DNA of 64,000 bases from Lojkania enalia (lineage: Eukaryota > Ascomycota > Dothideomycetes > Pleosporales), in assembly GCA_010094045.1 (NCBI GenBank), contig ML986650.1, positions 112,073 to 176,072 of the forward strand, written 5' to 3'. The position numbers and the translations under genes are program-made. The notes beneath the pieces are model-generated. The model did not search any database. It was not told where the DNA came from and saw nothing but the letters and a program-made list of their open reading frames with translations. This document shows positions 30,546 through 42,574 of the stretch, piece by piece (positions within the stretch are counted from its first letter, which is position 1; every line of letters starts with the position of its first letter).

Positions 30546-32453
30546 TTACGGTATCTTAACAAACTCCTGTAAAGCTAATGGCTCCCCATCAGTCATAATT
30601 TCTCCTTCAATAACCCTCCCCCCATTGAAATAAGCCAAAAACTTCCTGACAAGAACACATACGGCATAAAACCCAATCATGACCAAATTAATCCTAGACA
30701 GCTCTTGCGGACAATACAATTCTCCGCTAAGTCTCAAAAACCCGTTCCAATACATCCAACTCCCAATAAACAAGACAAGAGAAATAAAACTACAAAACAT
30801 ATACCAGCGCTTGAACCAGGTCTGGTTGAAAGTGCAAAGGGCATCGGGATCGCTATAACGAGCGCGCCGAAGGATACAATTAATGACGTTACGAAGCAGG
30901 ATAACAACCTCCTTGAACGGCGCAACAATAAGCATGTACCAACCCAACACAGCCGGAACCATAGCAAGAAGCGCCAACGCAGCTAAACCTCCACAGAATA
31001 TAAGCGCAATGCTGATCAAAATGGCACTGAGATACAGCAACAAGAAATCCGTGACTATGCTCGCCATGACACCGCCAGCCAGATACGTTTTCCACCAGAG
31101 AGGCCGCAAAGGATCGAGCGTGTGATTTGCGCTAATAGCGCCGAATAGTGCCATGTATCCACCAAAAACTGATAGTAGGATCTGAGAGACCATGTCAATG
31201 AGTCCGTCGTGCGCCCAGCCGGCGTCGATGTAGCCGAGGAGGGCGTGAAAGAAAGCGCCTCGAGGACGTATACTAAACAAAACGAAATTTTTTAGTATGT
31301 CGATTTGGTAGTTCTGGCGCTGGAGGACAATTCCAGTTAGAACGACGTTTTCACATATATCTTTGGCGATGGTGACCCAGAACCCGAGATGTGAAGCCCG
31401 AAACGTGCGCGTTCGGATGGAAATCTGCTTGCCCTGAACGAAGCGACGAAAAAGGCGGATGAAGAGGGTGGGGTTGTCTATAAGGAGGAAAACGAAGAAG
31501 TCGACCACTGTGACGAGCGCAAGATGCGAGATGGTGGATACGGGTTTTGGACAAGTGTTGCCATTGCTATCGACTTGGAACCCGATCGGGACGAAGTTTA
31601 TTCTTTTTGCCGTTTCTGTGACGCAGGTTGCGATATTGAGGTCTTGTTTCGCGGTGCACCCTACGTAGGTGCGGACGCTGGAAGCAAGTCAACATATGGA
31701 CTGGGCGACGCTTGGAGATGAGGTGCAATGTAGGTTTCATGGCATACCTTTGGATACTGCATGCTAACAGATTGAAAGACTCCTTTCCACATGGCTTCTT
31801 ATTGCTCGGCCCATTCTCGCAACAATTATTGTCTGTTAGAGTCTCGATATCGAAAATGCATGCGTCTTGAATTATCTGGAATAGAAAATCCCATTAGCCT
31901 TTGGCCCGTAGTGAATGAATAAACAACTCACGGGAACCAGCTTAGGAAGCTCACGACCATTGCCGGTAGATGGAATGAAGGGCATTTTCGCGTTCATCCA
32001 AACATCAGTATCATTATTTTGTGTACGATACATGGCCGGGAAAGCTTCTACTGGTAGGAACTTCAAGCTCTCGAAGGGTTCCGAGCAAGCAAAGTGGTCG
32101 CCATATCTTCACCTTGTTAACTAGCGAATTTCTCTGTGTATCTCAAATACGTACTGAGAGGCGAGGCATTCGGAGTATATCTGAGCGATGGTAAACCGGT
32201 CTCTGGAGGAATTCTTCGGATTTTCTGGTATAAGTTCTAGTTGGTTGGCAATGAAACCGCAGTTTCGGTCGAGCGCCTTTCATCATCGTTAAAGCGAAGA
32301 ACTACATATGCCTAGTAAACTAACTTGGAAAAAGGGCTCGGGTGCGAATTTTAAGGGAAGATTGCCTTGATAATTCGAATTTGGAGATGTAGCATTCAAA
32401 GCATGTGATGAAGCGACCAAGAGAACAAACAATGAATAGCGAGAGAAACCCAT
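30546..32453 (-). CDS. Secreted-entry, Cys-rich, multi-TM membrane protein of unknown function
   Basis: Five exons: 32453-32325, 32276-32155, 32067-31932, 31875-31748 and 31677-30546. All phases close, giving 548 aa. Exon 1 encodes a signal peptide (MGFSRYSLFVLLVASSHA). Exons 2-5 then give an extracellular part with many cysteines (RNCGFIA, YSECLASH, QDACIFD, NNCCENG, KKPCGK, LLACS, YVGCTA, IATCV, NTCPKP). From SHLALVTVVDFFVFLL on there are about six to eight membrane segments, with a QGKQISIRTRTFRASH loop and a short cytosolic tail. A continuous ORF alone would show only the last 320 residues. Could be a receptor-like or transport protein; no family recognised. Confidence 0.8.
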
Positions 32454-33116
32454 AGTACCCGGTGTCAATGGTTATTGTCTAAAAGAGTGGACGATGAAAA
32501 ACGGAATCTCAGCCCTGAATGACAGCATGAGAAATCATATACGCGCATGATGCAGGGGAATTCTCGAAGTGTAAAGCCAAGTCGGACGCCCCAAGTCTTC
32601 TATTGATAGGCTTGTTCGACGGGCTCTATCGTAGCCTGTATCGTATCTGCAATATTATCATTTGGGAAGGCTTGCATGAAAATGTCGTCCCAAGATGTAT
32701 GTGTTCGTTTAGTTGGCGTGTTCCAACGGGGGCAAAGGGCACGGCATCCAATCGCTTAGCCCTACCAATGTTGTGTCACCAGCCACTAGCCCCTTGAAAT
32801 CTCCGGCTAATTCTATCATAGGCACTACACACTTTCGACGGGCAATAGATGGGTCCAGTACATAGTTCGGGGATCATGTGGAGTTGGGATGTGGAGGCTG
32901 TTTAGCCTCCAATACGCCAGACATTCGGCAGTCATTTACAGCCTCCTGTCACCCTTGAGAAATACGAAATCTACAGGTTTAGAATTTTATACATTATATT
33001 ATAACGTACTCCATAAGCGAGCCGCGCACACCACCTTTTTCTAAGCTTGTTGGCAGATTGATCAACAACAAATCAGAATACTAGAAAAAAAACACAAATT
33101 ATAGATTAAGTAGTAT
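32454..33116. other. Intergenic, becoming AT-rich
   Basis: Upstream region of the five-exon membrane gene, then AT-rich DNA flanking the transposon relic. A 64-codon ORF (32603-32797) is not supported. Confidence 0.4.
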
Positions 33117-34401
33117 CTAGATTACCTTCTTATAGGTTCGTGAATTATGGCTAGGCTCCCTGCAGCGCTTGTAGCGCGTTGTAACCTGTTGGCTTTGACC
33201 TGATTGAATAGCCTTTACGCGTCCTTGGCTGTTAGCCTGCTCTGCAGCCTCCGTATCAGCAATTATTCTTTCTCCTTCTAAAATTGTAAGGCTTTTATAC
33301 TTCTTAATTTTCTTCTTACTATACTACCTGCGCTTTATAGCAGCTTGTCACGGTATCCTCGCGTTCCCCCTGACACCTGCATGTAGCGCGCTCGCTTCAG
33401 CGCACGTGCCTTCTTCTTCCCCTTTATCTTCCTGCTTGCCTCACGTTCAGCTTGCTCCTTAGCTATACTCTTGTACGACACCTGAGATCTGTACGTAGCA
33501 TACAATACCAAGCGTTAGATGAGCCTTGTCGTCCCTGCTCGTAGCCTCTCGTGACAACTATTAAGGATTAGTAGCTACTACGTATCTATTATTCGATTCT
33601 TTATATACTAGTTAAAATACTTTAGCTAGATAATTCTAAGTTTATTAGTAGTCTAGCTACTATTACTAACTACTAGATACTAATCTCTAGATATATCTTT
33701 ACCCCAAAACTAAGTGTAGAAGAGATGCTTACTAGTAAATATTAAGAATGGAGGGATTACCTATCTAGTAGTATTAATAGCTAGAATAGTTGTAACCTAT
33801 TCACGATCGTCTAGCTAAATAGCTTTTAGCTAACCTTATCTCTCTAAGCTAGTAACAACTACGTAACTAGCTAATATTATCCCTAGTATAAAGCCAGCTT
33901 TATTAAAGTTATAGGTATTGTAATCAGCGATTCTGTAGTCGCGCTTCGTACGCTTAATAAGCTCGAACTAGGGCTCTAGTAGTCTTGAGTCCTTATATAG
34001 AGCTCTCTAGTGATTATAGGGTCGATTAAATTAAGTAGTTAGGTAAGGTGTGCGCTTAACAAAGTTCGCAGGCCACCGACCTAACTAGCCTGGCGAGTAG
34101 CAAGCAGTCGATCTGCCATAGCTCGTACAGCAGTATAAGAGGGTGCAAACCCTCGCAAATCCAGATTAAGTATATGGCTAACAATCCCCTGCTCCTCTAG
34201 AGTAAACAGCTTCTTCAAATTCGGCTCGCAATCGCCTCACGCGAGGATACCAGCTCGTCGGTTACGCAGCGTCGTTTCGGGGACATTATAGGTAGAGGCA
34301 GCCTGTTGTACGCTTTGAATTTGGCCATTATTGAGAACTATAATAGCAAGTAATATACTAGCTTCTTTGAAGGGTGCGCTAGCAGGTGGTTGTTGAGCCA
34401 T
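33117..34401 (-). pseudogene. Pogo/Fot1-type DDE transposase relic
   Basis: Minus strand. Starts at ATG 34401 with an N-terminal helix-turn-helix (QSVQQAASTYNVPETTLRNR), as in Fot1/pogo transposases. Then a second DNA-binding part follows (LFTLEEQGIVSHILNLDLRG; TAVRAMADRLL) and a KTTRALVRAY remnant. It finishes in a degraded zinc knuckle (RYKRCREPSHNSRTYKK) near 33119. Stops are dense and the middle is very AT-rich (33.55-34.0 kb), as expected of repeat-induced point mutation. No terminal inverted repeat was located, so the element may extend further on both sides. Confidence 0.8.
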
Positions 34402-35024
34402 GGTGGTTGAGAGCTAGAGTGCCAGCGAAAGTTAATGAGGTGCGCGGCTCGCTTGTGGAGTATGATAATGCCTCGATAATGCTGATCCGTTCCCGGTGTA
34501 GCTGCAGGAGGGGCATTTCTATACAAAACTTGTGCTTATATACGGGCCTTACTCCGGCCAAAACCATCCTTGCGATTCCTCGTATTTCTCATTGGGTGTG
34601 ATGGGAGGGTGTATAGACTTTGAAACAGCCAGTAGATGCGTCCTAAATAATGCGTAACCCATCAAAATTCAGATAGACCAGTAATAAATTTTTAACGGAC
34701 ACTTTCCTGCTAGGTCATATTATGACTGACTTGTTTATAGGGCTAATTTCACGTTGTCGAGATAATTTCAATCATATAACGATCGATCTATATTTACGAA
34801 TACGGAAACTTACGTAACCATATAAGGCCATCAAACGACAAATTCCTAGTCTATACTTACGAGACTGCTTAAGCCGGGTATATGGGCTTTCACCTTGTTC
34901 ACAATCTCGACTATTCTAGCTTGGTCCCACGCCTGAAACCTAGCTATTCCATACTAGGGGCGTCGCTCCTCTATGGCGTCTGTTCATCTACCATATTCGT
35001 GTTTTCCTCAACTTTCCCTTTCTA
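34402..35024. other. Flank of the transposase relic, no gene
   Basis: Short minus-strand ORFs overlap the transposase start. Beyond 34.6 kb the DNA is AT-rich without coding character. Confidence 0.4.
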
Positions 35025-35451
35025 CTAAGTAAAGGGGGTATATTCATCTAGGTCCTGGTACATGTTCTCTCTTGGAAGCGGAACGCTCGTATCAAGCGCA
35101 TAGCCGGGTTTGAACGAGGAGCCGTCTAAGGGCTCACCCTTCCGATCACAAGGAATCGAATCCATTTTCAAGCCAATATAGCATTTCCTCATTCTCTTCC
35201 TCTGTGCTCCACAAGCCGATGAAGCCCTTTCCGAACGATGAATTTGGGCTATTTCCTCTATAGATATCTGCTGAATCCTTTGGAGCAGATAAGTGGGAAG
35301 AGAGGCTGATACTTTTGTCGTCAATGCTCGCGTGACTAGGTCCTCCTTTTTTTTCCTCCGCACATGCTTGATAGAAGAATGGGCCCCTATTTTTGGGATA
35401 TGCATAGCTAAATAGGTCGCTCTTCGAGGCGGCAACGTGTGCACATGTCAT
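35025..35451 (-). CDS. Uncertain overlapping ORFs
   Basis: Two overlapping minus frames (35444-35025, 139 aa; 35451-35146, 101 aa) are open over the same DNA. Neither has a known motif. The shorter frame has a balanced composition (SPNSSFGKGFIGLWSTEEEN) and the longer continues past it with an acidic end. A frameshifted or spliced gene is possible. Confidence 0.2.
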
Positions 35452-35959
35452 GCCACAGGGCTCATTTTCGATAGCTATGTGAATTATATCACGGCTCTAA
35501 AACAAGTGTTCGAATGGTATGTGCATCAAGCATGGATTTACTTCATTATGGGCTTGAGGCGTGGGTACGTGATGAATTTCTTCATCGAGTTTAAACGCTC
35601 ACAGGCATCCGATTTGGAATGATACTTGCCCATCGAAATACGCTGTAAAACGGCTTAGTGATTATTGTTACTACTGGTGCTGAACAATTTCTTGGTAAAG
35701 ACAAACAGAGGGGCCCAGGCGCGATCTATAGAAGTCGGTTAAGTACCTAAAGCCTGTGGTTCTTCGCCAGTACTAAGACCAGCGGTCGACTGCGGTGACG
35801 TGTTTCTGAAGAATTCGTTCACTGAAGCTAACTCGACAACAAGAACCTCGCAAAATTAGTGAAATATGTCGGACTCCCTTCCCATCGCTGAGGAGCCTCC
35901 GCTGCAGCTACACAATACTGCGCCGGCTTTTGTTTGTCCACTTTCTCTACTCCTGCAAA
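35452..35959. other. Intergenic, no supported gene
   Basis: Short ORF 35437-35622 has no support. The region just before 35960 is probably leader of the next plus-strand gene; the 35866-36171 frame is an overlapping shadow or an alternative N-terminus. Confidence 0.35.
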
Positions 35960-37180
35960 ATGAAACCTTGCCATACGCTTGCCAACCAATATCACCAAGC
36001 CAATCCGTTAGCGAACGAAAGTACAGTACTTCCCTTGAAAGCACATGTTCAACTAACAATGCACCCAGCTCGAGTCCCTCATCATCCCCCAGACTCTTCC
36101 TCTCTTCCTTTAAAATTCATTCCTCGATCCATACATCTGCAGTACCTGTTCATGATGCAGTCGAGTCCTGAATTTAAGCAGGATTCAGATCAACTCGCCT
36201 CCCTAACCGGAGCCCTGAAAAACTACGAAATCTCCAACTCAGTGGCACTAGATCCAAGCAAGAATATTCCCCCCACTCAGAATCACTTGAAGTATGGGGA
36301 GAACTGTGAGTCGAGTTTTACGTCTAGTCATGATCTTGTTTACAAGCACACTGTCACTCCCCGCAAGTCCTGGGGCTATCAACCCAACAACAAGCGTCAC
36401 TGTGGTCAAAACTGCACGAGCTACAGTGCGCTGCAAGCCTCCTGTGTTCCCATCTCACCACTCAAAAGCATTTCCTCATCAGATTCATACATCTGTCCAA
36501 TCTGCGTAGGGGCCTTGGTCCGAAATCAATTCATTAGGCTGAACGTCTTGCGGAACAAAGAGCCTTCAAAACACTTGTCTTCCCCATCGTTCAATTCCGA
36601 GGAGGAGATTACCTTCTGGACATACCGGCTTATCCAGAAGCTGGAAACAGTTAGCAGTCTCGTGGCTGCAGAGGCTATAGAGGGCGTATTTCGCTTCAAT
36701 GAGTTAGATAAGTACGAAGACATGGAACCACAAAACGATGATATCGCACTGAATCTTGATTTCCGAGGACGGATGGTTGAGTACGAACTCACGCGCATCG
36801 AGTCACAAGATACTGCATCCATCTCGCTTCGGAATCAACAAATACGGCAGCATAGGGACCAAGAGGAAGATATTGCTAGTTCTTGTGCCAAGCAGGGACC
36901 GAGCAGGGATGGTAGGAATCTATCTACGGGCAATAACGACGACGTGCCTCCTCTTGATTTGAATGAGGCGAAGTCGAGGAAGCGTGGGGTAGATCAGGAG
37001 AGGCGAAGGTATCGCAGTCCGATCAAGTTGAGGCATAGGGAGAATAGTCGTTTCGTGAAGAAGTTGGATCGAGATATCGACTACATTGCGGAACAGCTTA
37101 TGGATACAAAGGTTGGAGAGGGCAAGGGAAATGCGCTGATGGATCAATTGATCAGCGACTTGGGAGTGATGAACGTCTAA
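35960..37180 (+). CDS. Hypothetical protein with charged C-terminal half
   Basis: The open frame begins before 35960, and I use its first ATG (MKPCHTLANQYH), giving 406 aa. The N-terminal half is rich in Ser/Pro/His. A cysteine cluster appears at about residues 140-200 (RHCGQNCTSY; SYICPICVGALV). A helical segment, ITFWTYRLIQKLETVSSLVAAEAIEG, follows. The C-terminal third is basic/acidic with KSRKRG and RRRYRSPIKLRHREN, suggesting a nuclear protein, and an end helix (DYIAEQLMDTK). No family recognised. Later methionines (MMQSS near 36155) are alternative starts. Confidence 0.6.
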   Translation: MKPCHTLANQYHQANPLANESTVLPLKAHVQLTMHPARVPHHPPDSSSLPLKFIPRSIHLQYLFMMQSSPEFKQDSDQLASLTGALKNYEISNSVALDPSKNIPPTQNHLKYGENCESSFTSSHDLVYKHTVTPRKSWGYQPNNKRHCGQNCTSYSALQASCVPISPLKSISSSDSYICPICVGALVRNQFIRLNVLRNKEPSKHLSSPSFNSEEEITFWTYRLIQKLETVSSLVAAEAIEGVFRFNELDKYEDMEPQNDDIALNLDFRGRMVEYELTRIESQDTASISLRNQQIRQHRDQEEDIASSCAKQGPSRDGRNLSTGNNDDVPPLDLNEAKSRKRGVDQERRRYRSPIKLRHRENSRFVKKLDRDIDYIAEQLMDTKVGEGKGNALMDQLISDLGVMNV

Positions 37181-37758
37181 TGATGACGCTATGATCTTAG
37201 TCTAGCGATAAGGGTGTTGGCAGCTGAGAATATCTATTAGCTGCAATTTTCCATAGATAGGATACCCCTACAGTGGCATATAGATATAGTTGTAGATGTT
37301 TGTAATAGGGAAATATGCTTAGTATATACGCGAACAAAATCTGGAAAGATCTGTTTGCTGATCAGGGAGATGCGGATAAAATCACAAGTGTACATTATCG
37401 TACACGAGAATTTGAAGATTTAAACGTGCGCCACTTGTCGGAATCGAGTTATCGATCTGCAAAGGAATACGTAGGTTTGATGTAGTAGAAGGAGCATGAA
37501 AGGTTCTTTGGATCTAAGGATAATGAGTTACGAGATACTACAGTCACGGAGAGAAGTCTTAGGCATGCAGTGACGCATAAGTAGGGGTTAAATCATTCAT
37601 TGCTTGTTTTCGTCTGACCGCTACAATTGTCTATGCTTCCCAAGTTGCCATAGCTTTTACCCTTGGATATGGATATATGAATAATTGCGCAAGGCAGCCG
37701 TGGTGAATGTCGGAACAGAATACAATCTCCCTCCAAACCCTTGCGTCGTGTTCGAATA
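37181..37758. other. Intergenic between convergent genes
   Basis: 3' regions of the hypothetical gene (plus) and coatomer delta (minus). Nothing else seen. Confidence 0.5.
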
Positions 37759-39436
37759 TTAAACAATTTCATAAACATCTGCAGTGGATTTCACATCCTT
37801 GGAGAAACTGATATCTTGGTTCATGGAGAGCAAGGTAACGGACGACACCTATCATATAATTAGCAACTGATATAAACCTTTCTGACACTTGTGGAATGTA
37901 TGACTTACGCCAACATCTACGAAAGGGGTGGTCTTGCTAAACCGAATCCTCATGGGAAAGAACTCAGATTCGCTACCAGCCTGCGCTTCAAACTCGAAAC
38001 TACCAGAACTATTTTCCGTATCAACAGTACCAATGTTCCATTCGAGGCTGTCACCGCTGACTTCATATACAGAATCAAATGACGAGACATTTGGCTCGTC
38101 TGATTGGTACGGGATAGTGACGGACACATCTCTTAATGCATCATTGCCAGTGAGTTCATACTCAACGTTGATGTTATACATGTTGCCCGAGTCCTCGACC
38201 CAAACACGAAATGTGATTGGCGGGTCATGGACGTCCTCAGGCTTGGGTGCCAGTTTCCATTTCATGACACCCACGCCTGACGGGATGGTAGGGAAGCCTT
38301 TGCTCGTATCGGCTAGCTGAATGGTTTTGTCGTTTTTAAAAGCTACCTTGTCAACTTTAGGATGCGTCATTAGCTGAGCACCGCGGATGTCACCCGCATG
38401 GATGTCGAGCTTGACTTGCGTCAAGGCCGAGTCTGTGATCTTAAGCTGCAGCTCGCCCTTAACCTCGAAAGACTTAAGAAGACCTTCGCGATCTAAACGC
38501 GCAGAAATTGATTCTGACGTGGTGATATGTACACCTTCACGGTCCATGGATGTTGATTGACGGGCACTTGGCGGAGCCGGGGCGGCGGCAGCTTTTGGCG
38601 AAGAGACTAGGGGTTCACTTTCCGGTGGCAGATCGCCAGCAACTTGCTCGAAGATATTGGTAGTCTTGCTCTTTTTACCCAGCTGCATGCCCTTCTTGCC
38701 CAACGCAAGCGGCTTGCTAGCTTTCTTCTTCTCGGCCTCGTAGCTGTCATAGGTATCTGGCACGGTTGTCGGAACGCTGGGTGCATATGTAGAATAGCTT
38801 GGTCCCCGGGAAGATCCGCCGCCTATTCCTCCCATGCCACCGCCCATTCCACGCGATGACCTCGACATCTCCTTCCGCTGCATCTCAAGCTGTTTAGCAC
38901 GGCGTTTGCGTTCCTCAGAGGCTTCGAGTTCCTTATTCCGCGCAATTATTTCCTGGATACGCTCTTCATGGGACTCCATCTCCAAGAATGTCTTAATCTG
39001 GGTTAACGTTAGATTCTCCCTGTATCCTAGCGTAACGATTTCGTCGAAGGCAGTCAGTAGCTCAAAAGCGTTCTTGAGGATCTCTCGCTCATCTAGGGAC
39101 TTGCATATAGAGGACACAACCTGGGCGAAAAGATGCAGCGAGTTGATGTCTTGCAAGATATTGGATTGCAGGTTGGTGATGAGCACCATGTACAGCTCGT
39201 CCAAGGGCTGGTATACGTAGCGCACGTTGTCCTGCTCGGCGATAGTGTGCTGGGTGCCGCTGTCGGCGAGCTTAGGGAAGGATGCTAGTAGGGCTTCGAT
39301 TCGAGAGCGCTGCATTTCACGGAATTGGCGCGACAGAACGGCTTTGCCGCCTCTTGTGCATATTGAGGCTGCTAGGACAACCTGACTACGTTAGCTTGCG
39401 CGTGTAGAATCTACACATGTTCGAGATCTATACCAT
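37759..39436 (-). CDS. RET2: Coatomer subunit delta
   Basis: Three coding exons, 39436-39434 (ATG only), 39381-37909 and 37848-37759, giving 521 aa. Splicing the ATG to the second exon restores MVVLAASICTRGGKAVLSRQ, the almost invariant delta-COP N-terminus. The third exon adds ISFSKDVKSTADVYEIV, the usual end. Residues 1-140 are the longin domain. A Gly/Ser-rich and basic linker follows (SRSSRGMGGGMGG; LALGKKGMQLGKKSK). Residues ~280-521 are the mu-homology domain. The protein is part of the COPI coat for Golgi-to-ER traffic and binds cargo signals and tethers. It is transcribed away from the acidic-protein gene, with ~690 nt between the two starts. Confidence 0.95.
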
Positions 39437-40123
39437 GATGTATAGCCCCGCTGTATAGCTACGAGGAGGTATGTATTGTTTGGTCAAAGCAGTTAAAAAG
39501 CTTTGGTGGTAGGAAGTGGGGAGTCAATATCGAGGCGCTCGGATTCGGATGGGATCTGGATATCCGAAATAGCGTTTGGAAAGCACGCTCAATGGGTAGG
39601 TGCTTGGAATGTAGGCAACTCTTGAGACGTGTTAAGAAAGGTGAAGCGGTACTGGCAAGCAGGAGAGGCCCGTTCTTCGCCGTAGAATCACGGGACTACC
39701 TCTGGGAGCTTTCCTCCCTGCAGCTCAACATTGAGGCCATGTGTGAGATCCAATGCTTAGTCACCCGTACGCTGGTAGCGAGAAAACGCGCTAATCCAAA
39801 TCCGCTTGCGGCCTTGGCACGTTCCGCTTTGTCGCCAACGCCTGCCTACAGCTCCACTCTTCCACTCCGTCCAACTTCACCCTCGCACCGCCGCCCATCA
39901 CGCAGCTTCTATTTACGCAACGTGATGCGCTTTCGTACTCCGGGCCACGACTCTACGCCAGCGCCCTTGTAAACGCAATTTTTCTCAAGACCGTGTGGCT
40001 GACCCCCCGAGACGCACTGACGCGCCCAACACGCCTTCATATTCTACGCGCCTCCTTGCCTGGCAACCTTTGCTCGGTAGAATCGGCGTCTGTCAATTTT
40101 AGATAGCCGAAGTACCTAGGTGT
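39437..40123. promoter_or_regulatory. Divergent promoter region, coatomer delta / acidic protein
   Basis: 687 nt between two divergent starts. The 126-codon ORF at 39592-39972 is low-complexity (Arg/Ser/Pro at its end) and not supported as a gene. No specific motif is claimed. Confidence 0.4.
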
Positions 40124-42574
40124 ATGACCGCGACTACCCCGACAATGGCCGGCCTCTCCGTCCCACTCTCGAACGACGCTATGGAGCTGTTATCAGACAG
40201 TGGATACGAGCAGGTCCAAGAGGATATCCATATCGACGTAGACTTCAACCCCGATAATATAAACCATCACGATGATGACCTCGTCCTTCAAGATGCGGAT
40301 ACCGATGACGAGGAAGAGGTTGGGGTCGACTCTGCAAACATAGACGACGTCATGGACGGGGAAGGCCCCCTCGACCTTAACGGAGATATCTCCATACAAT
40401 CCACAAATCATCGCTCTAACGTAGTAACTCAAAATAACTTCGAAGAGGATCTCATCGATTACTCTGAAGACGATGAGACCTATCAACAGGAGCAGCAGCC
40501 AAACACCCATTGGTCTCGTTTGGATGCGCCGATCGACGCCGAGCTTACAGAGGATATCAACTCAACTGTGGCAACCGCAGATGGTAGAAAACATCATTTG
40601 GTTAATGAAGCCCATAAAACGTCCGAACCAACTCCTGATGAGGACGCACAAAGCTACGAAGTGCAGCAGGATGACCTAGATGGTGATGACGAAAATGCTG
40701 CCCAGCAGCTACCTGAAGACGGAGAGTTTTGGGATCCTGATGAGACCGATGACAATGCTCTCGCTCCTTATGAAAACGTAGATGATTATGACGCAAACGG
40801 CGAGCATCATAGCCCTATTCAAGCGCAAGAAGAGGTCGCTTATCACGAAGGCAATGGTAACGACCACGACCACGACCATGATCATGATTATGACTATGAC
40901 TATGACTATAGCCAAGACTTTGAGGCCAACGATCATTACGACAGCGCTGCCGACGAGAAACAAGATGAAACCTACTTCGATGAGAGCGGCCATGATGATA
41001 CTAACCCACAGCACGACAAAGATTCTAATGCGAACGCGGATGACGAAGCATTGCATACCCCACCCATCGACAACCAGGGTAACAAATTCGAAGAGCCTCG
41101 ACATCTATCCATCAAAGTGAACTATGATGGTGAGGAGATTTACCTTTTCCCTCCTAGTGCAAATGAAGAAACGCATCCGTTTCTCCTTTCAGATGAATTA
41201 GTTGCCACTCAGACTTTCCATCATCTTTTCCAGGCTTGTAGAACTCAACTTGGTGATTCCATCAAAGCTGAAACGGAGCTGGGCCTCCGCATGGAAGATT
41301 TTGAAGACCTAGTGTTCTATGAGGTAAGATCCAACTTTAGCATTTTTCGTCCTCGGCTAATTTGTTGTAGGATTCAATTGCGTGTGCACATGTTTGTCTA
41401 AATGACGTAACTGATATCTATCTCGCGTTGCAAGAGCAAGACGGAGATAATAACCCCCCTCCGCTTCAGATGACATTCCTATTCCGTCCCCGTGTTTCTG
41501 CTATCATAAACCATCTAAAAAAGGCTGTTCGAGATCGGCTTGGCTTTTCTTCGCTAAAACAACAAAATCGTGCTGGTCCCGCGAATACTTCTGACAACGC
41601 AGACCACGAGAGCGACCAAGAAGCGGAGGCGTGGGTGGATGAAGAAGAGTCCAAGGGACGCAATTCCCATGCGACACATGATCAAGGCGAATCCTATGAG
41701 CAAGTAAATGCCGACGATGAATATGACCTTGACAACGAGCATTTAGGGGAAGGTGATACTGCTTCGTACGCAGATAATAGAGCAGCTACCGAACTAGCGG
41801 ATTCCCACGGGACTGAGGCCTATACTAGAACCACTAGCAACGCTTCCAAGACTGCCGATGAACCGAAGACGGCGGACACGGTGTCAAATAGCGAGCAGTC
41901 TGTGCCCACTGGAGCTATCGAGGGCGAAGATTTAATAGATTATAGCGATGATGATGAGAATGCCGAAGCGGACGCTGCTCAAACTGGACATGACTCTATT
42001 CATGGGCGCTCTTCTGGTTCTTCCACGGTGCAAGGAGACCACACGTCTTTTGAACACATCGTCCGGGATTCTACTAATGCAAACAAGAACGACGAGAGCC
42101 TGCAGCCTGACTATAGCTATGATGGCGATGATCTTGATTTCGACCAGGACGGTGAAGAGACAAATATCGAGGGAGACGAGCCGCACCTTCCTGAAAAGAA
42201 CTTCGAAGGTCTTTCGTCGAACCCTACGGAAGATGTACTCCCTGGCCCTGAGGACACCACTGGCGGAGAGGTGGATTTCTTGACTGAATTTACCTTTTCG
42301 GAGGACACTGAACATGCCGGCAATTACGAAATTGATTACAGCGATGACGACGCTACAACTGAACAAGCAGTCACGACTGGGGGTTCTGCCGTACGTTCAA
42401 CCAGTAGACCCGGTGATCTGGCTTCGTCCCAGGCACTGAAGAGGTCTATTGATGAAGTTGACAATGGACCGGACCCCGGCGATCAGTCAGGTACGTCTCT
42501 CTCTTACTTTATTTCCAACAAGATACACGACTTATGCTGATAATGTGACAGACGACAAGCGCGTGAAGCTGTAG
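40124..42574 (+). CDS. Large acidic nuclear-type protein with DLIDYS(D/E)DDE motifs
   Basis: Three exons, 40124-41323, 41371-42490 and 42552-42574, in consistent phase, giving 780 aa. It is extremely rich in Asp/Glu/Asn. The motif DLIDYSEDDE recurs as EEDLIDYSEDDE, GEDLIDYSDDDE and NYEIDYSDDDA. Between them lies a globular block (about 325-460) that only appears after splicing: IKVNYDGEEIYLFPPS, GLRMEDFEDLVFYE|DSIACAHVCLNDV and QMTFLFRPRVSAIINHL. The end, KRSIDEVDNG...DDKRVKL, carries two basic nuclear-import-like clusters. A run of alternating Asp with His and Tyr sits near residue 250. The pattern suits a nuclear scaffold or chromatin-associated protein. The family is fungal and unnamed to my knowledge. 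Confidence 0.8.
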
